A DNA stretch of 64,000 bases from assembly GCA_963854835.1 (NCBI GenBank), contig OY978525.1:31519253-31583252 (forward strand), written 5' to 3'. Positions 12,760-25,704 of this stretch are shown here, in pieces. The notes below the pieces were generated by a model. That model saw only the letters and a list, made by a program, of their open reading frames with translations. It did no database searches and was not told the origin of the DNA. The stretch's first letter is position 1. Every line of letters starts with the position of its first letter. A program made the position numbers and the translations under genes. This DNA comes from Megamerina dolium (Eukaryota; Arthropoda; Insecta; Diptera; Megamerinidae).

Positions 12760-14240
12760 TTATCTATATTATTATAAAGAAAGTTGTGGGATTTAAAAAA
12801 GAACGACCCATATCTATCATCTATCTTTATGGATATTATAAACCGCAGTATGAACTTATTATGACCTTAGCTTTTTGAGTTTAAGTATATGAATAGCTTT
12901 ACGGAGTGACAAAATGAAATTCCAAGCAAAACAAAAGAAAAATTTATTTACCTTTAGTAAACGAGAAAATAAATATCAGAAGAATTTACATAAATGACAT
13001 AATCAACTATTGGATTTAGACTTTTTTAATTGTAATATACTCAAAATATCCCTTTCATCTGGAATATCTTCTATTCACTACACCAAAATTTTGACATTTG
13101 CTTCTGTATACTTTGATTTTTGATTTTTTTTGGATTTTCGGTTTATTTGCTTTGTTCTTCATCAAATCAATTGGTTTGTCGGAAATGTTATGGCGTATTT
13201 CATAATGACAAGTGTGACATCATTTATATGTGTATGTGCACCATTAACTCTCAAAATCTATCAATTTTGATCGTTTAAAATCGTGCTCGCTTCATGGCGA
13301 CATCAAATTGAAAGTAGATAACCAACTTGTTTGCTAACGCTATATTTACAGCATATAGCAAATTCGATGCCCTAAAAGATCGTCAATTTCAGAAGTGATT
13401 TATCTAATTTAGTGCTAAAGTTCATCAATGATCTTGATCTCATCAACTGCATCAACAAAGCCGGTACCCCCCATCACAAAAATCACAAAACCCGTCCCGC
13501 CCTAAAAATGCATAAAATATGAATTGTTTACAACAATACTGAAGATATCCATAACAGATCATTAAACCAACCAAAGTATAGATTTGCACTTCCAGAATGC
13601 AAGTGCTTGCTTCTATAAGGATTTGGTAACGATTCCTCAAGGCAGTTTGAATAAATCACTATAAAGAGGTTTCCAATTGGTCTTTAGGAAAAAAAGCCAT
13701 AAGTTTTAAAGCAGTTTGAAAGGAAGAACTTTATTAAGCATCCGCTGAGCTGGTGGATGGAAATTATTTCATTTACCCACATTTATATGGCTTCTAACTA
13801 GTCTTTAGAAAAAAAATCTAAAAATTTTACAGCAGTTTGCTTACACAACTAAGAACATCACACTTATTTTGTAGCCTCTATAAGCCACTTTTATCGACGT
13901 AAAAATAGCCATGAGCAGTTCAATAATTTCTCAGCCTAAATTGCTTTTACAAAGCCTTTACGAAGGAAAAAGCGAAGTGAAACTAACTTCCATAAACACT
14001 AATAGAAGTGCAATATGTTACTGTAGCTCTAGGATGAGTCTTCAAGGATGCCGTGGTTTTGAATATATGAATCTCTTGAGGGAAAAAGGTCAAAACTTAC
14101 TACTCGCGAAGGTTTGGTGTGTCACCACAACAATAAAGACATCGTACAAATTGGGTGATTCGCTAAAAATTGCTGTAGTCTGGATGAGAAGTCTTGTATC
14201 ATTCACCTTATTCAGAAGACTTGTGCTTTTCAACTAATAT
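12760..14240. other. Unassigned DNA with a short direct duplication
   Basis: Around 13670-13720 and 13795-13845 a diverged direct repeat is visible (ggtctttaggaaaaaaagcc with agcagtttgaaag; agtctttagaaaaaaaatct with agcagtttgctta), about 123 bp apart. A 108-codon ORF at 13911-14237 has no recognisable features. No gene is supported. Confidence 0.4.
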
Positions 14241-14249
14241 TTGTGTCAT

Positions 14250-14640
14250 ATCGTTAGATCGTACGACTTTGACTTTGTTCGTCTTTAATTTTGCTATCTT
14301 TGATCTATTTGCGTTGGTGGCGAGTATCCAATAAGGTACAACCATGAGCTGTATGAGCTGTATGCTGACACTGACATAGTAAAGCGAATTAAAATTCAGC
14401 GGTTGCGCTGGCTAGGTCATGTCGAGCGAATGGAAAAACTAAGGAAGTGTTATATTCGGAACGCGCTGGTGGACGACCCAGAAGAGAATGACCTAACCTT
14501 CGGCAGAAAGATCGAGTACAGGAGAACTTATCAGCGCTCGGAATATCTAACTGGCACCAAGGAGCGAAGGAAAAAGCTGGCTGGCGGAGCATGCTAGATT
14601 CAGCCTATATCGATTTTTGGTTGTAATGCAGGAAGTCAGT
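14250..14640 (+). pseudogene. LINE 3' coding fragment (post-RT region)
   Basis: Reads GGEYPIRYNHELYELYADTD and then QRLRWLGHVERMEKL (14398-14445), the conserved region downstream of RT in several LINEs. A degraded C-terminal tail follows. A reverse-strand relative of the same family lies at 19575-20045, and a more decayed one is inside the duplicated segment 7390-7674. No catalytic RT motif or tail was found here. Confidence 0.75.
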
Positions 14641-14644
14641 TCAT

Positions 14645-15155
14645 TTTACTATATACCTTAAAAATCAGACGTAACTTTTCCAACAATACAACATGTATAA
14701 TGCTGAGCGTTGACATAAAACGTTAAGATAGCTTCTTTGCCATATGTTCGTTCAAACGTGATATTTACTATATATTCTTATAAATTTTTGTTCGTGTTGT
14801 TCCTTTAGGATTCAAATCAAATAATACATGTACGAGTATATAAATACAGTGATATACATACGTACAAATAAATATATGTGTACTTAGAAAATGACAAGTG
14901 TTATATTTTAAAAAATTAATGAAATGCATTTTTAATATTTTCGCGGTATTCGAATACTCAAAGGTATTAAATAAGGAAGTGGAAAGAATTACAGTAAAAA
15001 AGAATGGCGAAAACCGCAACAACTTCATGACAACGAGTGATGCGCAAAATTTCCCCAACCCAATACGCACATCTCATGTAAATATACGGTAAAGATATCT
15101 GAATTTGAGCACAGCAGTCTACTGAATTAATATTTGCAATAATGTCCCAAGTTTG
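14645..15155. other. AT-rich DNA, no gene recognised
   Basis: Short overlapping ORFs on both strands, no domain or terminal repeat. Confidence 0.4.
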
Positions 15156-15159
15156 TTAC

Positions 15160-15375
15160 AGAGAAATTCATTTTTTAATTTTTGTCGATATTTATTAATG
15201 TCATGTAAAGATATCTAACTAGAAGGCAGCTGTAGTACTGGGTTGATTTTGAATAAACCGACATTTTATCTTTGCAATAATATCGAAATTTAATTTATAT
15301 GGAAAATATTTCATTTTGGTTTCGACATTATTGTCAAAATTTTTCGATATTATTTCATGTAGCCGAAGGCAACAT
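15160..15375. repeat. CGACATT/TTGCAA-type dispersed repeat, locus 2
   Basis: Contains tttgcaataatatcgaaatt (about 15270), ggtttcgacattattgtcaa (about 15318) and tttttcgatattatttcatg. The same arrangement is seen at 1200-1640 and around the SINE at 28939. Confidence 0.5.
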
Positions 15376-15379
15376 ATTA

Positions 15380-16435
15380 AAAGAAAAACGTAGTAAATAT
15401 TCCGCTCATATGCGCTTTTACATTATACCTGTATCATTGCTATTATTGTTATTATAATTTAAATGTGAGTTACTTGGCAGTAGAGTTAGAGAGAGGATTA
15501 AGCAGAGGTTTTCATGTTTTTGTACACGTGTTGGGTCCTTGATTATTTTCTTTGCATTTTTCATTGACAAGTGAACCTGAAAAACACTCACTCATTTACC
15601 ACATATGTACATACTCATTGTAGTGTCACTGCTCAACCATTGCTTTGCCATAACTTTTCAACTTTCAAATGCTCTTTGAAATCTCTGTGATGCGTAAGTG
15701 TGAGTACTTCGAATTAATGTTACTTGGCAACACTTTAGCGGTTTTTTTTTTAAATAACTTTTTTTCTATATCTCTCAATTTGTACATTATATTTTACAAA
15801 CGAGGATGTATACGTAGAAAGATTTTTCAAGGTGCGCATTTGAATATAAATATTTATTTTGGTTAGAGCACGTATATTTTGTATGATGTATTATATTATC
15901 CTTTAATCTTACAAAAAAGAAATGTGCTTTTTTTCTATTTGTATAAATATTGCTTTTCCTATGGGATTAATTCTCATTTACCACAAATTTATATGAAGAC
16001 TGATTTGAAAATGTTCATTCTGGTAAAATCTCATATGCGATTATTTCACATTGAATGAAAGAGAACTGATTTTAAAATATTCATTATGGCATAGTATCTT
16101 AAGCGATTACTTGAGGTTGAATGATAGAGAACACGACAATAGCATGCAAAGATGTACCACAGAGATTAGTTTTAGATGTTTGATATGTTCTGTATATTTC
16201 TCCAAAAAATGTACAGAAAATCAATATTACCGCAGGTGGGACTAACAAAAGTTAGCTTAGTTGGCAACGCGGAATAAATTTTTTACATATCAAAAAATGC
16301 CAACTGATTTTTCACAGTATTACAATAATTCTTTTGAAGTTTCACAGCAAGCAGTCAAAATGAAAACATAATACGCCAACATAATGACAAAGAGTAGGTT
16401 AAATTTCCACAATTCTCGCAGCAACAGAATCGGTT
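15380..16435. other. AT-rich DNA, no gene recognised
   Basis: No coding signature. A short diverged duplication occurs around 15990-16100 (ttgaaaatgttcattctgg and ttaaaatattcattatggc). Confidence 0.4.
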
Positions 16436-16439
16436 CTCT

Positions 16440-16960
16440 ACCTTAAGCCTATGGCAATATTTAACTGATGCCATATGGAGAGAATGCATCATTCCATGTG
16501 ACCATTCGCAGATTCCAGACCAGATATTTTTTCATAAGAGACGAATCATACGAAAGTCGCCCAAAATTTTCGAAAACTAAAATTGGTATTGGTCCAAGAT
16601 TGGCCCAGAAGATGATTGATGTAGAGCAAATATTAAGCAATCATCTTACATTCTGCATCACGATAAGGTGATAAGTTCGCACAACTTCATTAGGCTCTCA
16701 GTGATTGAAGAAATTTTTTCAACACTACTTTCCCTGGACCTAAGACCGTTTGATTTCTGTTTTTTTCAAAAAATTAAACATTCTCACAGGGAGAGTTTTT
16801 GGCAATCATGAAGTTGATCTCAAATATTAAAACCTACAAAAATCAGATTTTAAAGACTCTATTAGAAAGTGGATCTACTGGCTTCAAAAATGTATAGACA
16901 TTAATGGAAATTATGTTGAGAAAATGAAAAATGATAGATATTAAATTTGTAATTTTGTTT
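16440..16960 (+). pseudogene. Mariner/Tc1 transposase relic
   Basis: Plus-strand frames show a decayed distal transposase: HHDKVISSHN near 16656 (second catalytic region, Asp of the DNAPSH-like motif still recognisable), LDLRPFDFCFFQKIKHS near 16736 (third catalytic Asp in the PFDF context) and KWIYWLQKCIDINGNYVEK near 16866, the usual mariner C-terminus. The N-terminal DNA-binding part is not recognisable. Confidence 0.75.
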
Positions 16961-16964
16961 CTTT

Positions 16965-18510
16965 GTTTGTAATTTTTTTTTTTTTTTAACCAACTAAATG
17001 AGTTTTAGTTACTCCGCTTTATATGGTGATTTCTTTAAAAAAATCCAAATTTTGACCACAAATTTGTGTCTTTAAAGGAAAAACTCAACTCATTCAGTTT
17101 TCTTGAAGCACAAATTAGCAACGCTCCCAATTGGCAGGTGTCAACTTGTTCGGAAACGCGCAAATATTTAAGCCCATTCCATTATCTGATAAGCACAGAA
17201 CACTAATGATTGCTACTCTTAATTAGGAGTGACTAAACTTTAGTACTCAATCAAGATGTTTGGAAACCCACCAGAAACTGAACTTATCCTGTTCTCTAAT
17301 AGGAATGTTCCACTCACTATGCGGTATCTGAGAGTAATATATTTTTCAGAGATATCTACTTTTTCAGGATGTCATTAAAATATTCAAATGATTTCTTTTG
17401 AAGTCCTTAACTGACACAAATCTCTTTTCCATTTTTACTCCTTAATTTAAAGTGGAAATGAAGTGAAATTCATACGTAAATATGGTATAGCAATAATCCT
17501 GTCTTACTTAAATACGCCCTCTTTTATAGATAACAGCCACAATAATCTAACATAATGAAAGTTACGGTATCATTTGCTCAAGCTAATTTGATGTCAAATG
17601 GACTGAGCATGATTGTGCTGAATATTTTATTTAGAGCTAACATTGGGTTCTGCCAAATAATATATTCTGATATTTCGTCGACGAGTCAGCTCTTCAAACA
17701 AAAACATTATTTCTCAAGTACATATCATACAATATGTACATATATACACTATGTGCACATATGGCTATAAAATTGTAAAGAAAAAATTATTTTAAATATT
17801 TTTTTTTTTTGTTTTTTTTTTGCAACCACAAAGAGAAAATGGGTTAAATGGGCATAGCAAAGTGTAATAAAAATTGCGCCCAGAAGTGCGCTAAACAATT
17901 TTTAATAGTAGGAACCAAATGTGCGCTTCGTGTGCATAAACTATACAATTTCATTTCATAGCCGCATTGTTAGCGCTAGTAAAAGTGGTTGATGAAGGTT
18001 GAAAGAAAGAAAGCTTTTCAATGTTTTGTTTGTTTAGTTCATTTTTATTTACACTGTGGCCACTATTGTGGAAAATGTCCTATAGAATTGCATGTATATA
18101 GGTTTTCGTTTATACAATTCGCATAGATTTGAAACAAAACAACAAAAAGGAGTAAATTAAACGAAGGATTCTTTTTCATTTTAGTTTTTCTTTACTCTTT
18201 ATTTTTTGCTAGACTTCATTGAATTGTATTTTTTTTTTTAATTGGAGGTTTGTTATTTGAAAATGGATTAAATACAGGTGAAAGGATGAATTGTGATAGA
18301 ATTGTATGAGTAAATGATTGCGTAAACATGTAGCTGAAATGATGAAATATGTAAGTAGTATAAAACAGCGGCTTTCTTTCAGAGTATAATGAGTAATTTT
18401 TTTTTTTAGTTGCATTGTAATCATTTGGAAGCCGGACAAATAGTAATGTGTTCATTACATAATTGCTAAATATGAAAGTGGTTGCCCGAGATACTCACAG
18501 TATCGTATCT
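16965..18510. other. AT-rich DNA, no gene recognised
   Basis: Poly(T) tracts near 16975 and 17800. The short ORFs have no supporting features. Confidence 0.4.
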
Positions 18511-18515
18511 CAATA

Positions 18516-19569
18516 CCTAGTCCATTCATAAATATTTTATTGGGTTATTCAATGGCTGCAAATCCTAGAACAACTTATCCGAAATGACTTCCATTTGCCT
18601 TCCAGTACGAATTGAGACAATCGCCTCGCCACTCATCGATCGCAAAACCCAATTCATGCATGGGGAAATTGTCCACTGCACGGACAAGGGCTCGCTTCAA
18701 CGACTAAATTTTTGGGTGTCGACTAGAACACCCAAATATTGCCCTCTAATACGGACCACAATTTGTAATCCAACGGGTTGAGGTCTAGACTACCATCTGG
18801 CCAATCATACGTTTATATGAAGTCCGGGATATTATATTTTAGCCACAGTTGAGTCGTTTTTGCCTTGTGAGCTAGAGCAGAGGCCTCTTTGGATCCTCGC
18901 GATGAGTTGGGATGCTTCTCTGGATGACCGAGCATACACACGATCGTTCTGCTTATTGGACGATTCTTCTACGGTGAAAATTTTCTCGTCAATATACAGA
19001 ATTTGTCTTTGATCGTACCGGCTGCGCAACGCTTTCGATTTTCGCTTGCGTTTTCCCTCCAATGCGGCCGTGGGCAAGTGTTCTGTGTACGCTTGTATGC
19101 GCTGTGTTCCAAATCTTCATGGACATGGATTTTTGAGAAATTTGCATTTCCCGCGACAAGATTTTGTTTTCGCAGTGGTTTTCGGTCGATTCGTTTCTTC
19201 ACGGTTTTGATCGCTTTCGAGTTCTCACAACGCGCAGATAGCCAGATCTTTGGTGCTCCCGTATTCCACCAGCATCCTCAAATATCTTCACAGCACGATA
19301 CGCAAAACTGCGAGTGATTCCAAGCGATCACAAAGTCCGAAAGATATCGCCTTTTCCCATGTTGCATTTTAGTAGGCCAACTACAACAATACGATTTTCG
19401 ATGTCGTCCCATTCCATGATTGTAAACAATTGATGCCAAAAACTTTTTACGTAGCAATGAAGCATAAAAGTCAACTGTCAAATCGCAGTCAAGATGAAAT
19501 GGATGCGCCCAATATTGCATTCGTAATAAATGCGTTTAGTTGTGTACCAATATTTATGAGTTGACTAGG
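18516..19569 (-). mobile_element. Tc1/mariner-superfamily element, decayed, ends preserved
   Basis: Imperfect inverted ends CCTAGTCCATTCATAAATAT (18516) and the complement of CCTAGTCAACTCATAAATAT (ending 19569) sit between TA dinucleotides (18514-15 and 19570-71). The minus strand holds a broken transposase beginning MEWDDIENRIVVVGLL at 19417. It continues through a basic region (KRKRKSKALRSRY, about 19040) to ILYIDEKIFTVEESSNKQND (about 18950), which is the first catalytic Asp region of a maT/IS630-type enzyme. The distal catalytic part is nearly unrecognisable. Stops and frameshifts are frequent. Confidence 0.85.
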
Positions 19570-19574
19570 TACAA

Positions 19575-20045
19575 TAAATTCCTTCTTCTTCTTCTTCTTA
19601 TGCGGACATAACAACCGAAGATCGATTTAGGCCGAACATATAATGCGACGCCAGTCTTCTCTGTTCTTCGCTTGCTTACGCCAATTGAGTACTCCAAGCG
19701 CAGCCAGGTTACCCAACAGGAGGTTTGGTCTTCCCCTTCTTCTGTGTCCTCCAGGGGGTGCCGAATTAAATACCCTCTTCGCTAGAGCGTCTTCTTCCAT
19801 TCGCTCGCATGACACAGCCAGTGCAGCCGCTAGATTTAAATACGTCTGCCTATGTCAATGTCAGCTTACAGTTCATACAGCACATCGTGGTAGCTCATTC
19901 GGTACTCGCCATCAACGCAAATAGGTCCGAAGATCATGCGCAGAACTTTTCTCTCGAAAACTCCAAGCATCCTATCATCCGTGGTGGAAATAGTACAGGC
20001 TTCTGCGCCATATGTTAGGACAGGAATAATGACAATAAATTCCCA
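19575..20045 (-). pseudogene. LINE 3' coding fragment, reverse strand
   Basis: The minus strand reads YGAEACTISTTDDRMLGVFE then RKVLRMIFGPICVDGEYR, followed by HDVLYEL (about 20010 down to 19870). This is the region downstream of RT in the same LINE family as the fragment at 14250-14640. Stops are present. The right end near 19575-19600 has a cttctt repeat. Confidence 0.8.
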
Positions 20046-20049
20046 TTTA

Positions 20050-21180
20050 TGTTTGATTTGTAACTACATCTAGTTGGTAGACTTATCAAACTAATGACAT
20101 AGGTATTACTTGCTTTTACACATTTCCCAGCAATTTGCTATTAGTCATGGCATTTTCCAGTTTTTCTTCTTCATCTATATGTTTTATTTCTCACTATTGA
20201 CAATATCCTTCTTATATTTATCTTTCATATACACTTATAAGAAAAAATTTTTTTGTTCAAGTTGATGCTCTTCGGCACAAGAGACTACACAATTCTTTTT
20301 TTTTTTCGTTTTGTTAGCTTGAGGCAATAAATAGAGCGCATCTAAGTTAAATATCTTCAACAAAAGGAATAAAAAAAAATACTTATTCTACTATAGCAAT
20401 GAAAATGCTATTTAAAAAACCTCAAATGTGGGAGGTGCAAAAAAAAAAGTATTTACAAGAATAAAAAAAAAAACAAAAAAGAAAGAAAAGAAAAAATTTA
20501 CTACAATGTCAACAAACAATTGAAAACTACTGCAGCATGTAAACGGTAAAAAAAAACCAAGAAAACAACACACAAACACTCACCACCACAGTGAGAAGAG
20601 TCCTTCACAATATAAACATAAACAATTCACCGAAAAAGTACAAAATGGAAAAAAATCATGTTGACAATATTTATTTTTTTTTTCCTTCACGTTGAGTGCT
20701 CTCTCTCCCTGTGACTAGAACAGAAAAAGGAGGCTGTAAAGTAGGAGATTATTTTGGCCTTGTCGAACCAAAAACAAAAACAACAGCACAAGTACAAACG
20801 AAAATAAAAACGGAAATATTTTACAACCAAGTTTACTTCCGACGATTTTTTAAAGCTTTTATTCTCATTTTAGAGTGATTGGATAAGAAAAAATTCGAAG
20901 AAATACAATACAAAACGTTTAGTTTCACTATTAAGTTGTCATAGCTGTTGAAACGCTGCTTGTCACTATTTGTTTTTCTTTTAGGTTTTTAAATTGGTTT
21001 TGTGGTGTTGTGCATCATTTTTAACTAATGTCGCTTTGAAAAATTATGAAAAATTAACTGTAGAAGTTATTCGAAATACAAAAAGGAGATATAAAAACCA
21101 TATTTTCTGCGATAAAAATTGTTTGATGTCACTATTTAAAAACTACGGTTTTTTTTTCTATTATAAATTCAAAATATAAA
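20050..21180. other. AT-rich DNA, no gene recognised
   Basis: Rich in poly(A) and poly(T) (20280-20700) with CA repeats near 20580. No coding signature. Confidence 0.4.
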
Positions 21181-21184
21181 TATA

Positions 21185-21900
21185 AAAAATAAAAAAAAAA
21201 AATAGTCTCCTTACAAAATTTTCAATCTTTTAACCAAAATCGAAATTTTTTGTTTGGAAGGTATCAATAATCCATTATGAATCTTCCTGTAACTTTGTGA
21301 ATCTTATTTGTTGAACCAAATAGTACTTTGTGTTAAATTTAAAGTTACTATATTCAAAAATAAATATAATCGCCATAAAAAATTTAATTTTTTTTAACCA
21401 AAATCGACAAATTTGTATGGAATGTATAATTATTTTTTAACGAATTCTCATAAAACTCTGAAAATCTCTGAAAATTACTTACAAAAATAGTATTCCATAA
21501 TAAATTTGAAGTAATTTCGTTTAAAAAAAAATATAGAGTCTCCATAGAAAAATGTGTCTTTTATAAAACAAAAATTAACAAATTTATATGGAAGGTATCA
21601 TTATATTTTAACGAAGACTTATGATGCTTTGAGAATATCATTTATTGATGAAACTAGCATTCGTTAATAAATATGAAGTAATTTTGTTCATAAACAATTG
21701 GCGTCCCCATAAAAAATTTTCAAATTTCGTCAAATTGGTAGATATTGCCATCATAAATAAACATAGTTTTCATACAAAAAATTCATGTTCATGAAGAGCA
21801 TTTAAAACATTTCCAGAAGTAGTACTTCACATCAAATTTGAAGTGATTTCGTTCAAAAACAAATGGAACCCCCATGCAAAATAATAACTAAAATAGTAAA
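21185..21900 (+). repeat. Degenerate tandem repeat, ~166-bp unit, about 4 units
   Basis: Anchors of the form gaagtaatttcgttcaaaaa followed by a cgccataaaaaattt-like stretch occur at 21341, 21508, 21675 and 21840, spaced 167, 167 and 165 bp. Between anchors each unit has accaaaatcgacaaattt and tatggaaggtatcattat variants. Units differ by many substitutions, so the array is old. It abuts the mariner relic at 21905. Confidence 0.8.
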
Positions 21901-21904
21901 TAAA

Positions 21905-22760
21905 GGGAGAAGCCAATTTTTGGTCACGCTTTTTATGATGGAAACTCGCAAATCTTTATTGTTTATGAAAGACGAGTCTATGTCCTTTATGTATGAAAAA
22001 TAATATGGTTCATATGTCCAACACGGCTTCTATTACAGGCCAGTATCCGACATTAAAATTTTCGATGACTCGTTCCAATAAAAGCGAACCAATGGCCTCA
22101 ATTTCATCTGGAATGTTTTTTTTAAAATTTTGAATTGTTTGTAGATTATTGCCGTACACTTTACCTTTCAAATAGAGCCATAAAAAATAATTCAAAGGTT
22201 GTAAGATCCATGTCATTTCTTCTTGTTGCAATCTAATGGCAATCCAGTTCATTCAATTTTGGCTATAAAAAAAACGTGAGTATGTCACGATAATGTTCAC
22301 CATTTACCATAACAGCTTCTTCTTCGGCATTTTCAAAAAATCATGGCCCAATGATACTGCCACCCCACAAACCACATATTCATGGGTAACATGAAAATGA
22401 TTTTTGATAAAAACTGCTAATTTTTTTTTTTTTGTTTTTGTTTGATAGCTTTAATTATTGCGTCTACTGAATTTTGTATGGATGCAAATGAAGATCAACA
22501 TGCAAAATGCATAGGAAAGTGGTTTAATTATCGTGATTGATGCCTGGTTGACATGCTTGGTTCCTTACAAGCACTTTCACTTACAAATGACACTGCATCA
22601 GGAATACGAAATTCTGGTTATGGTCTATGCTCTGTTACAGAACCAGTTTCTTCAAAACGAGTAATAATTTGGCCAATTGCACGCTCAGTAGGACCATTAT
22701 GACGACCAAAACTTTCGTGATTAAAATGCATTGTTGTGTGAACGAATATGTCAAACGATT
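21905..22760 (-). pseudogene. Mariner-type transposase relic (DD41D-related)
   Basis: The minus strand gives FGRHNGPTERAIGQIITRFE (about 22715-22655), a helix-turn-helix like that of the DD41D protein at 36967. The distal part is in frame 22010-22252: PLNYFLWLYLKGKVYGN is the third catalytic region (Asp replaced by Asn), then NIPDEIEAIGSLLLERVIEN. A poly(A) expansion interrupts the centre near 22430. Clear inverted repeats were not found. Confidence 0.75.
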
Positions 22761-22815
22761 TTTAACATCAGACATTTAGTACGTAAACTCATTGATTGAA
22801 AAAAGGACCAACATC

Positions 22816-23092
22816 CGAAGAAAGGGCCCTTTTTGCCGAGCTTCTCTTCCAGTACTGTTCGAGTACGTGTTAGAGATCCACTTATATTACCCGATTCCAA
22901 ATGGCAGAACCCTTGTGATAGCATTTTTTGTGAGCTTTGTCATAGAGCCCACGGCGAATTCTTACTGCCGAAAGAATTGCCAACTGATGCTTATAGTTCA
23001 AAAGAAAAATCGCTTCGATATTAAAGTTGTGCCCCAACCCACAACCTACTGAAGAAGGCCAACGTATTAACCACTGAGCTAAGGCACTCTAA
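22816..23092 (-). mobile_element. tRNA-derived SINE, copy 3, reverse
   Basis: Reverse copy retaining the tRNA-like head: complement of A box in aaccactgagctaaggca (about 23068) and of B box in ccaacccacaacct (about 23034). The body has actgccgaaagaattgccaa and the tail end has gccgagcttctcttccagta. Moderately diverged. Confidence 0.85.
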
Positions 23093-23424
23093 ACAATTGA
23101 TACTTACTTAAAAAGCACATTTGTAATGGAGACTACTATAACATGAGGAATATGGAATAAAAGTAGAAATGGTAAGCATTTTATGACTAATATTGAAAAC
23201 TGTTGCTTGAGTTATTAAGTACAAAAATAAGTATGAGTACATTCATCACTGAATAGAGTATTTAAAGTATGATTGACGTATTCTACTTGTGTTAATTATT
23301 AACGTACGGTCAAATTATTTTCATATTTATTCCTGTGAAAATAATAATACGACAATCTATACAAAAAAAAACATTGTTTGACAAAAATTGTGTAATTATT
23401 CTCGGCTTAAATAAAATAGATATA
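23093..23424. other. Short AT-rich gap, nothing recognised
   Basis: Lies between a SINE and a mariner. No ORF or repeat structure was seen. Confidence 0.4.
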
Positions 23425-24680
23425 CAAGGTGCGACAATTATGTATTAAGACTCGAACCATATCTCAACAACCAAACGCGCCATCTATGTGTGAGCACATG
23501 CGTTTTGAAGCTTCAACCTTCCTCTACTAAATTTCATGGCATTTGTGATATTTAATGTTTATTGACATTCATTTTACAAAACACGTGTTCGTTTGATGTT
23601 GAAATTTTAACATGGAGCAAAGAGCGGTCATTAAAATCCACGCAAAAATTGGTAAAATCGCATCAGAAACATTCGGAATGATGCAGCAAGCGTATGGCGA
23701 TGCTTGTTTATCAAGATCAAATGTTTTTAATTGGCATAAACGGTTTGTGGATGGCAGAGAGTCGCTGGAAGATGAAATAAAAGAATGAAGGCCAATTTCA
23801 GTGCGGACGTCGGAAGTAATCCAGGAAGTTCGTGATTTTATTACAGAAGACCGCAATGCTGCACTGAAAATGATGGAAGAGGCCTTAAACATCAACAGAG
23901 AAACTATCCGACTCATTCTTCACGAGGGTTTGGGCAAAACAAAGGTCTGCGCGAAATTTGTTCCACACACATTGACCGAGGACCAAAAATTAATGAGAGT
24001 CTGTCATTCTAGAGAAATGGTTGCAGCTGCAGAAAATGATCTAAACTTCCTAAAAACAATTGTTACGGGTGATGAAACATGGTGTTTCCAATATGATCCA
24101 GAAACCAAGCGTCAAAGTGCGGAATGGAAATCAAAAAACTCACCAGAAAACAATGCTCATCACATTCTTCGATAGCAAAGGAATTATCCACAAAGAATTT
24201 GTGTCAACTGGTCAAACAGTTACCTCGAAGTTTTGAAACGTTTGATGTCCAGAATCCGTCATGTTCAACCAGAACACCGTGATCCAAAAATTTGGTCTCT
24301 GTTGCACGATAATGCACCGAGTCACACAGCACTTATTGTTCGTGAATTTTTGGCTCGGAATCAGGTCTGTGTGTTGAATCACCCGCCGTATTCACCTGAT
24401 TTGGCACCATGCGACTTCTTTTTGTTCCCAAAACTGAAATTGAAGTTGAAAGGATGCTTTTTTGATGACATTCAGACCATACAATGGTCTTCGACGGGGG
24501 CACTGGAGGCAATTCCGAAAAATGAGCTGGAACACGCGTTTGAATCAATATTAAATCGATGTAGCAAGTGTATTGAATCAGGAGGAGAATATTTCGAATA
24601 AATATACCGAAAAATTAGCAGATATCGTGTTTTAATTGTATTTTCTAGAGGCAGTCTCAATACATAATTGTCGCACCATG
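23425..24680 (+). mobile_element. Mariner element with intact ends
   Basis: The 1256-bp unit has inverted ends CAAGGTGCGACAATTATGTA (23425) and the complement of CATGGTGCGACAATTATGTA (ending 24680), each flanked by TA (23423-24, 24681-82). It contains one transposase frame, described separately. Ends, target site and length are those of a complete mariner. Confidence 0.95.
23612..24601 (+). pseudogene. Mariner transposase, DD34D, two lesions
   Basis: Starts MEQRAVIKIHAKIGK at 23612 and ends at the TAA closing at 24601, about 330 codons, close to the family length of ~345. It cuts and pastes the surrounding element. Visible are the helix-turn-helix half (NINRETIRLILHE near 23890), the linker-catalytic start VTGDETWCF (first Asp, about 24070), LLHDNAPSHTALI (second Asp, about 24303) and SPDLAPCDFFLFPKLK (third Asp, about 24400), which is the DD34D spacing. 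A stop near 23786 and a loss of frame between 24150 and 24235 disable it. Otherwise it is well conserved, so decay is recent compared with neighbouring relics. Confidence 0.93.
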
Positions 24681-24689
24681 TATATCATA

Positions 24690-25700
24690 TCAGACAAATA
24701 TATTAATAAATCTCAATACATATATATTCAAACACGTAAAAAAATTAACTTCATACAAACATAGGCGTACATGATCCCCCATTATGTGATGTTATATGAG
24801 TAACATTTTTACAACAAAGAAAATAAACAAATACGAGTATACGATTATCTCTGAATGGCATCTACAATAAGAGTGCCTACATAAATATATTTTACACGTT
24901 TACATATCTGCATTGTAAAATGAGTAGCAACAGCTGGATTAGTTCACACAACAATCTCAATGTACAAAGGCATGTCTGTACATTGAATGCTTCAAAAGTT
25001 CCCAGTCTGATGCACATTAGGCACACATGAGCCGCCGTCTATTAACATATGGGTAAATTTTAAAGCCTGCACCTATGTATATGAGCATTTTGGAAGCATT
25101 ATTTAGAATCTTTGAAAAGATTCCAACAATCCAAAATGTTATAATATCAATATCTTATTCAAATTTTTGAAGAGAATTAGGATATACATTAGGATATACA
25201 TATTATTTTTTTTTTATCCGAAAACTTTTAAAACTTGCTGTCTGCATCCTACGATTAATATCAAAAATTGTACAAAGCATGGGGACACACATATGCTTAT
25301 ACGATATATAACATAGTAAGCTTATAACATTACCTTTATTTCATAGCTTTTTAGTATTAGTCAATTGCTAGCAGAAAGTATCAAATATTAGTAGTGATTC
25401 ATTAGTCGAATTATAGTGGCTGCACCAATTAGAGTGTTTTACACATTTTTTTCAAAAGAATAACTTGAATTGCAAAATAAAAACTATCAGAATATCATCA
25501 GTCGGCATAAAAATGGTAAGTAAGATTAACAGAATTTTACTAAAATTTGCAAATTATTGTAAATTATATCGCAAATTTTGTAGAGAGTTTAGGAATTCAA
25601 AAATCTCTACAAGAATCATGCAAACTTTAGAATGGATAAGTATAAATAAATCAAATTCAATTTTAATTCAAACATTTGTGAAATCTTTCAGTGCATAAAA
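24690..25700. other. AT-rich DNA, no gene recognised
   Basis: No coding signature, no inverted ends. Confidence 0.4.
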
Positions 25701-25704
25701 GGTT

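Noticed and set aside
13911..14237. 108-codon ORF as a gene
   Set aside because: No domain, no splice or promoter support, composition like surrounding noncoding DNA.
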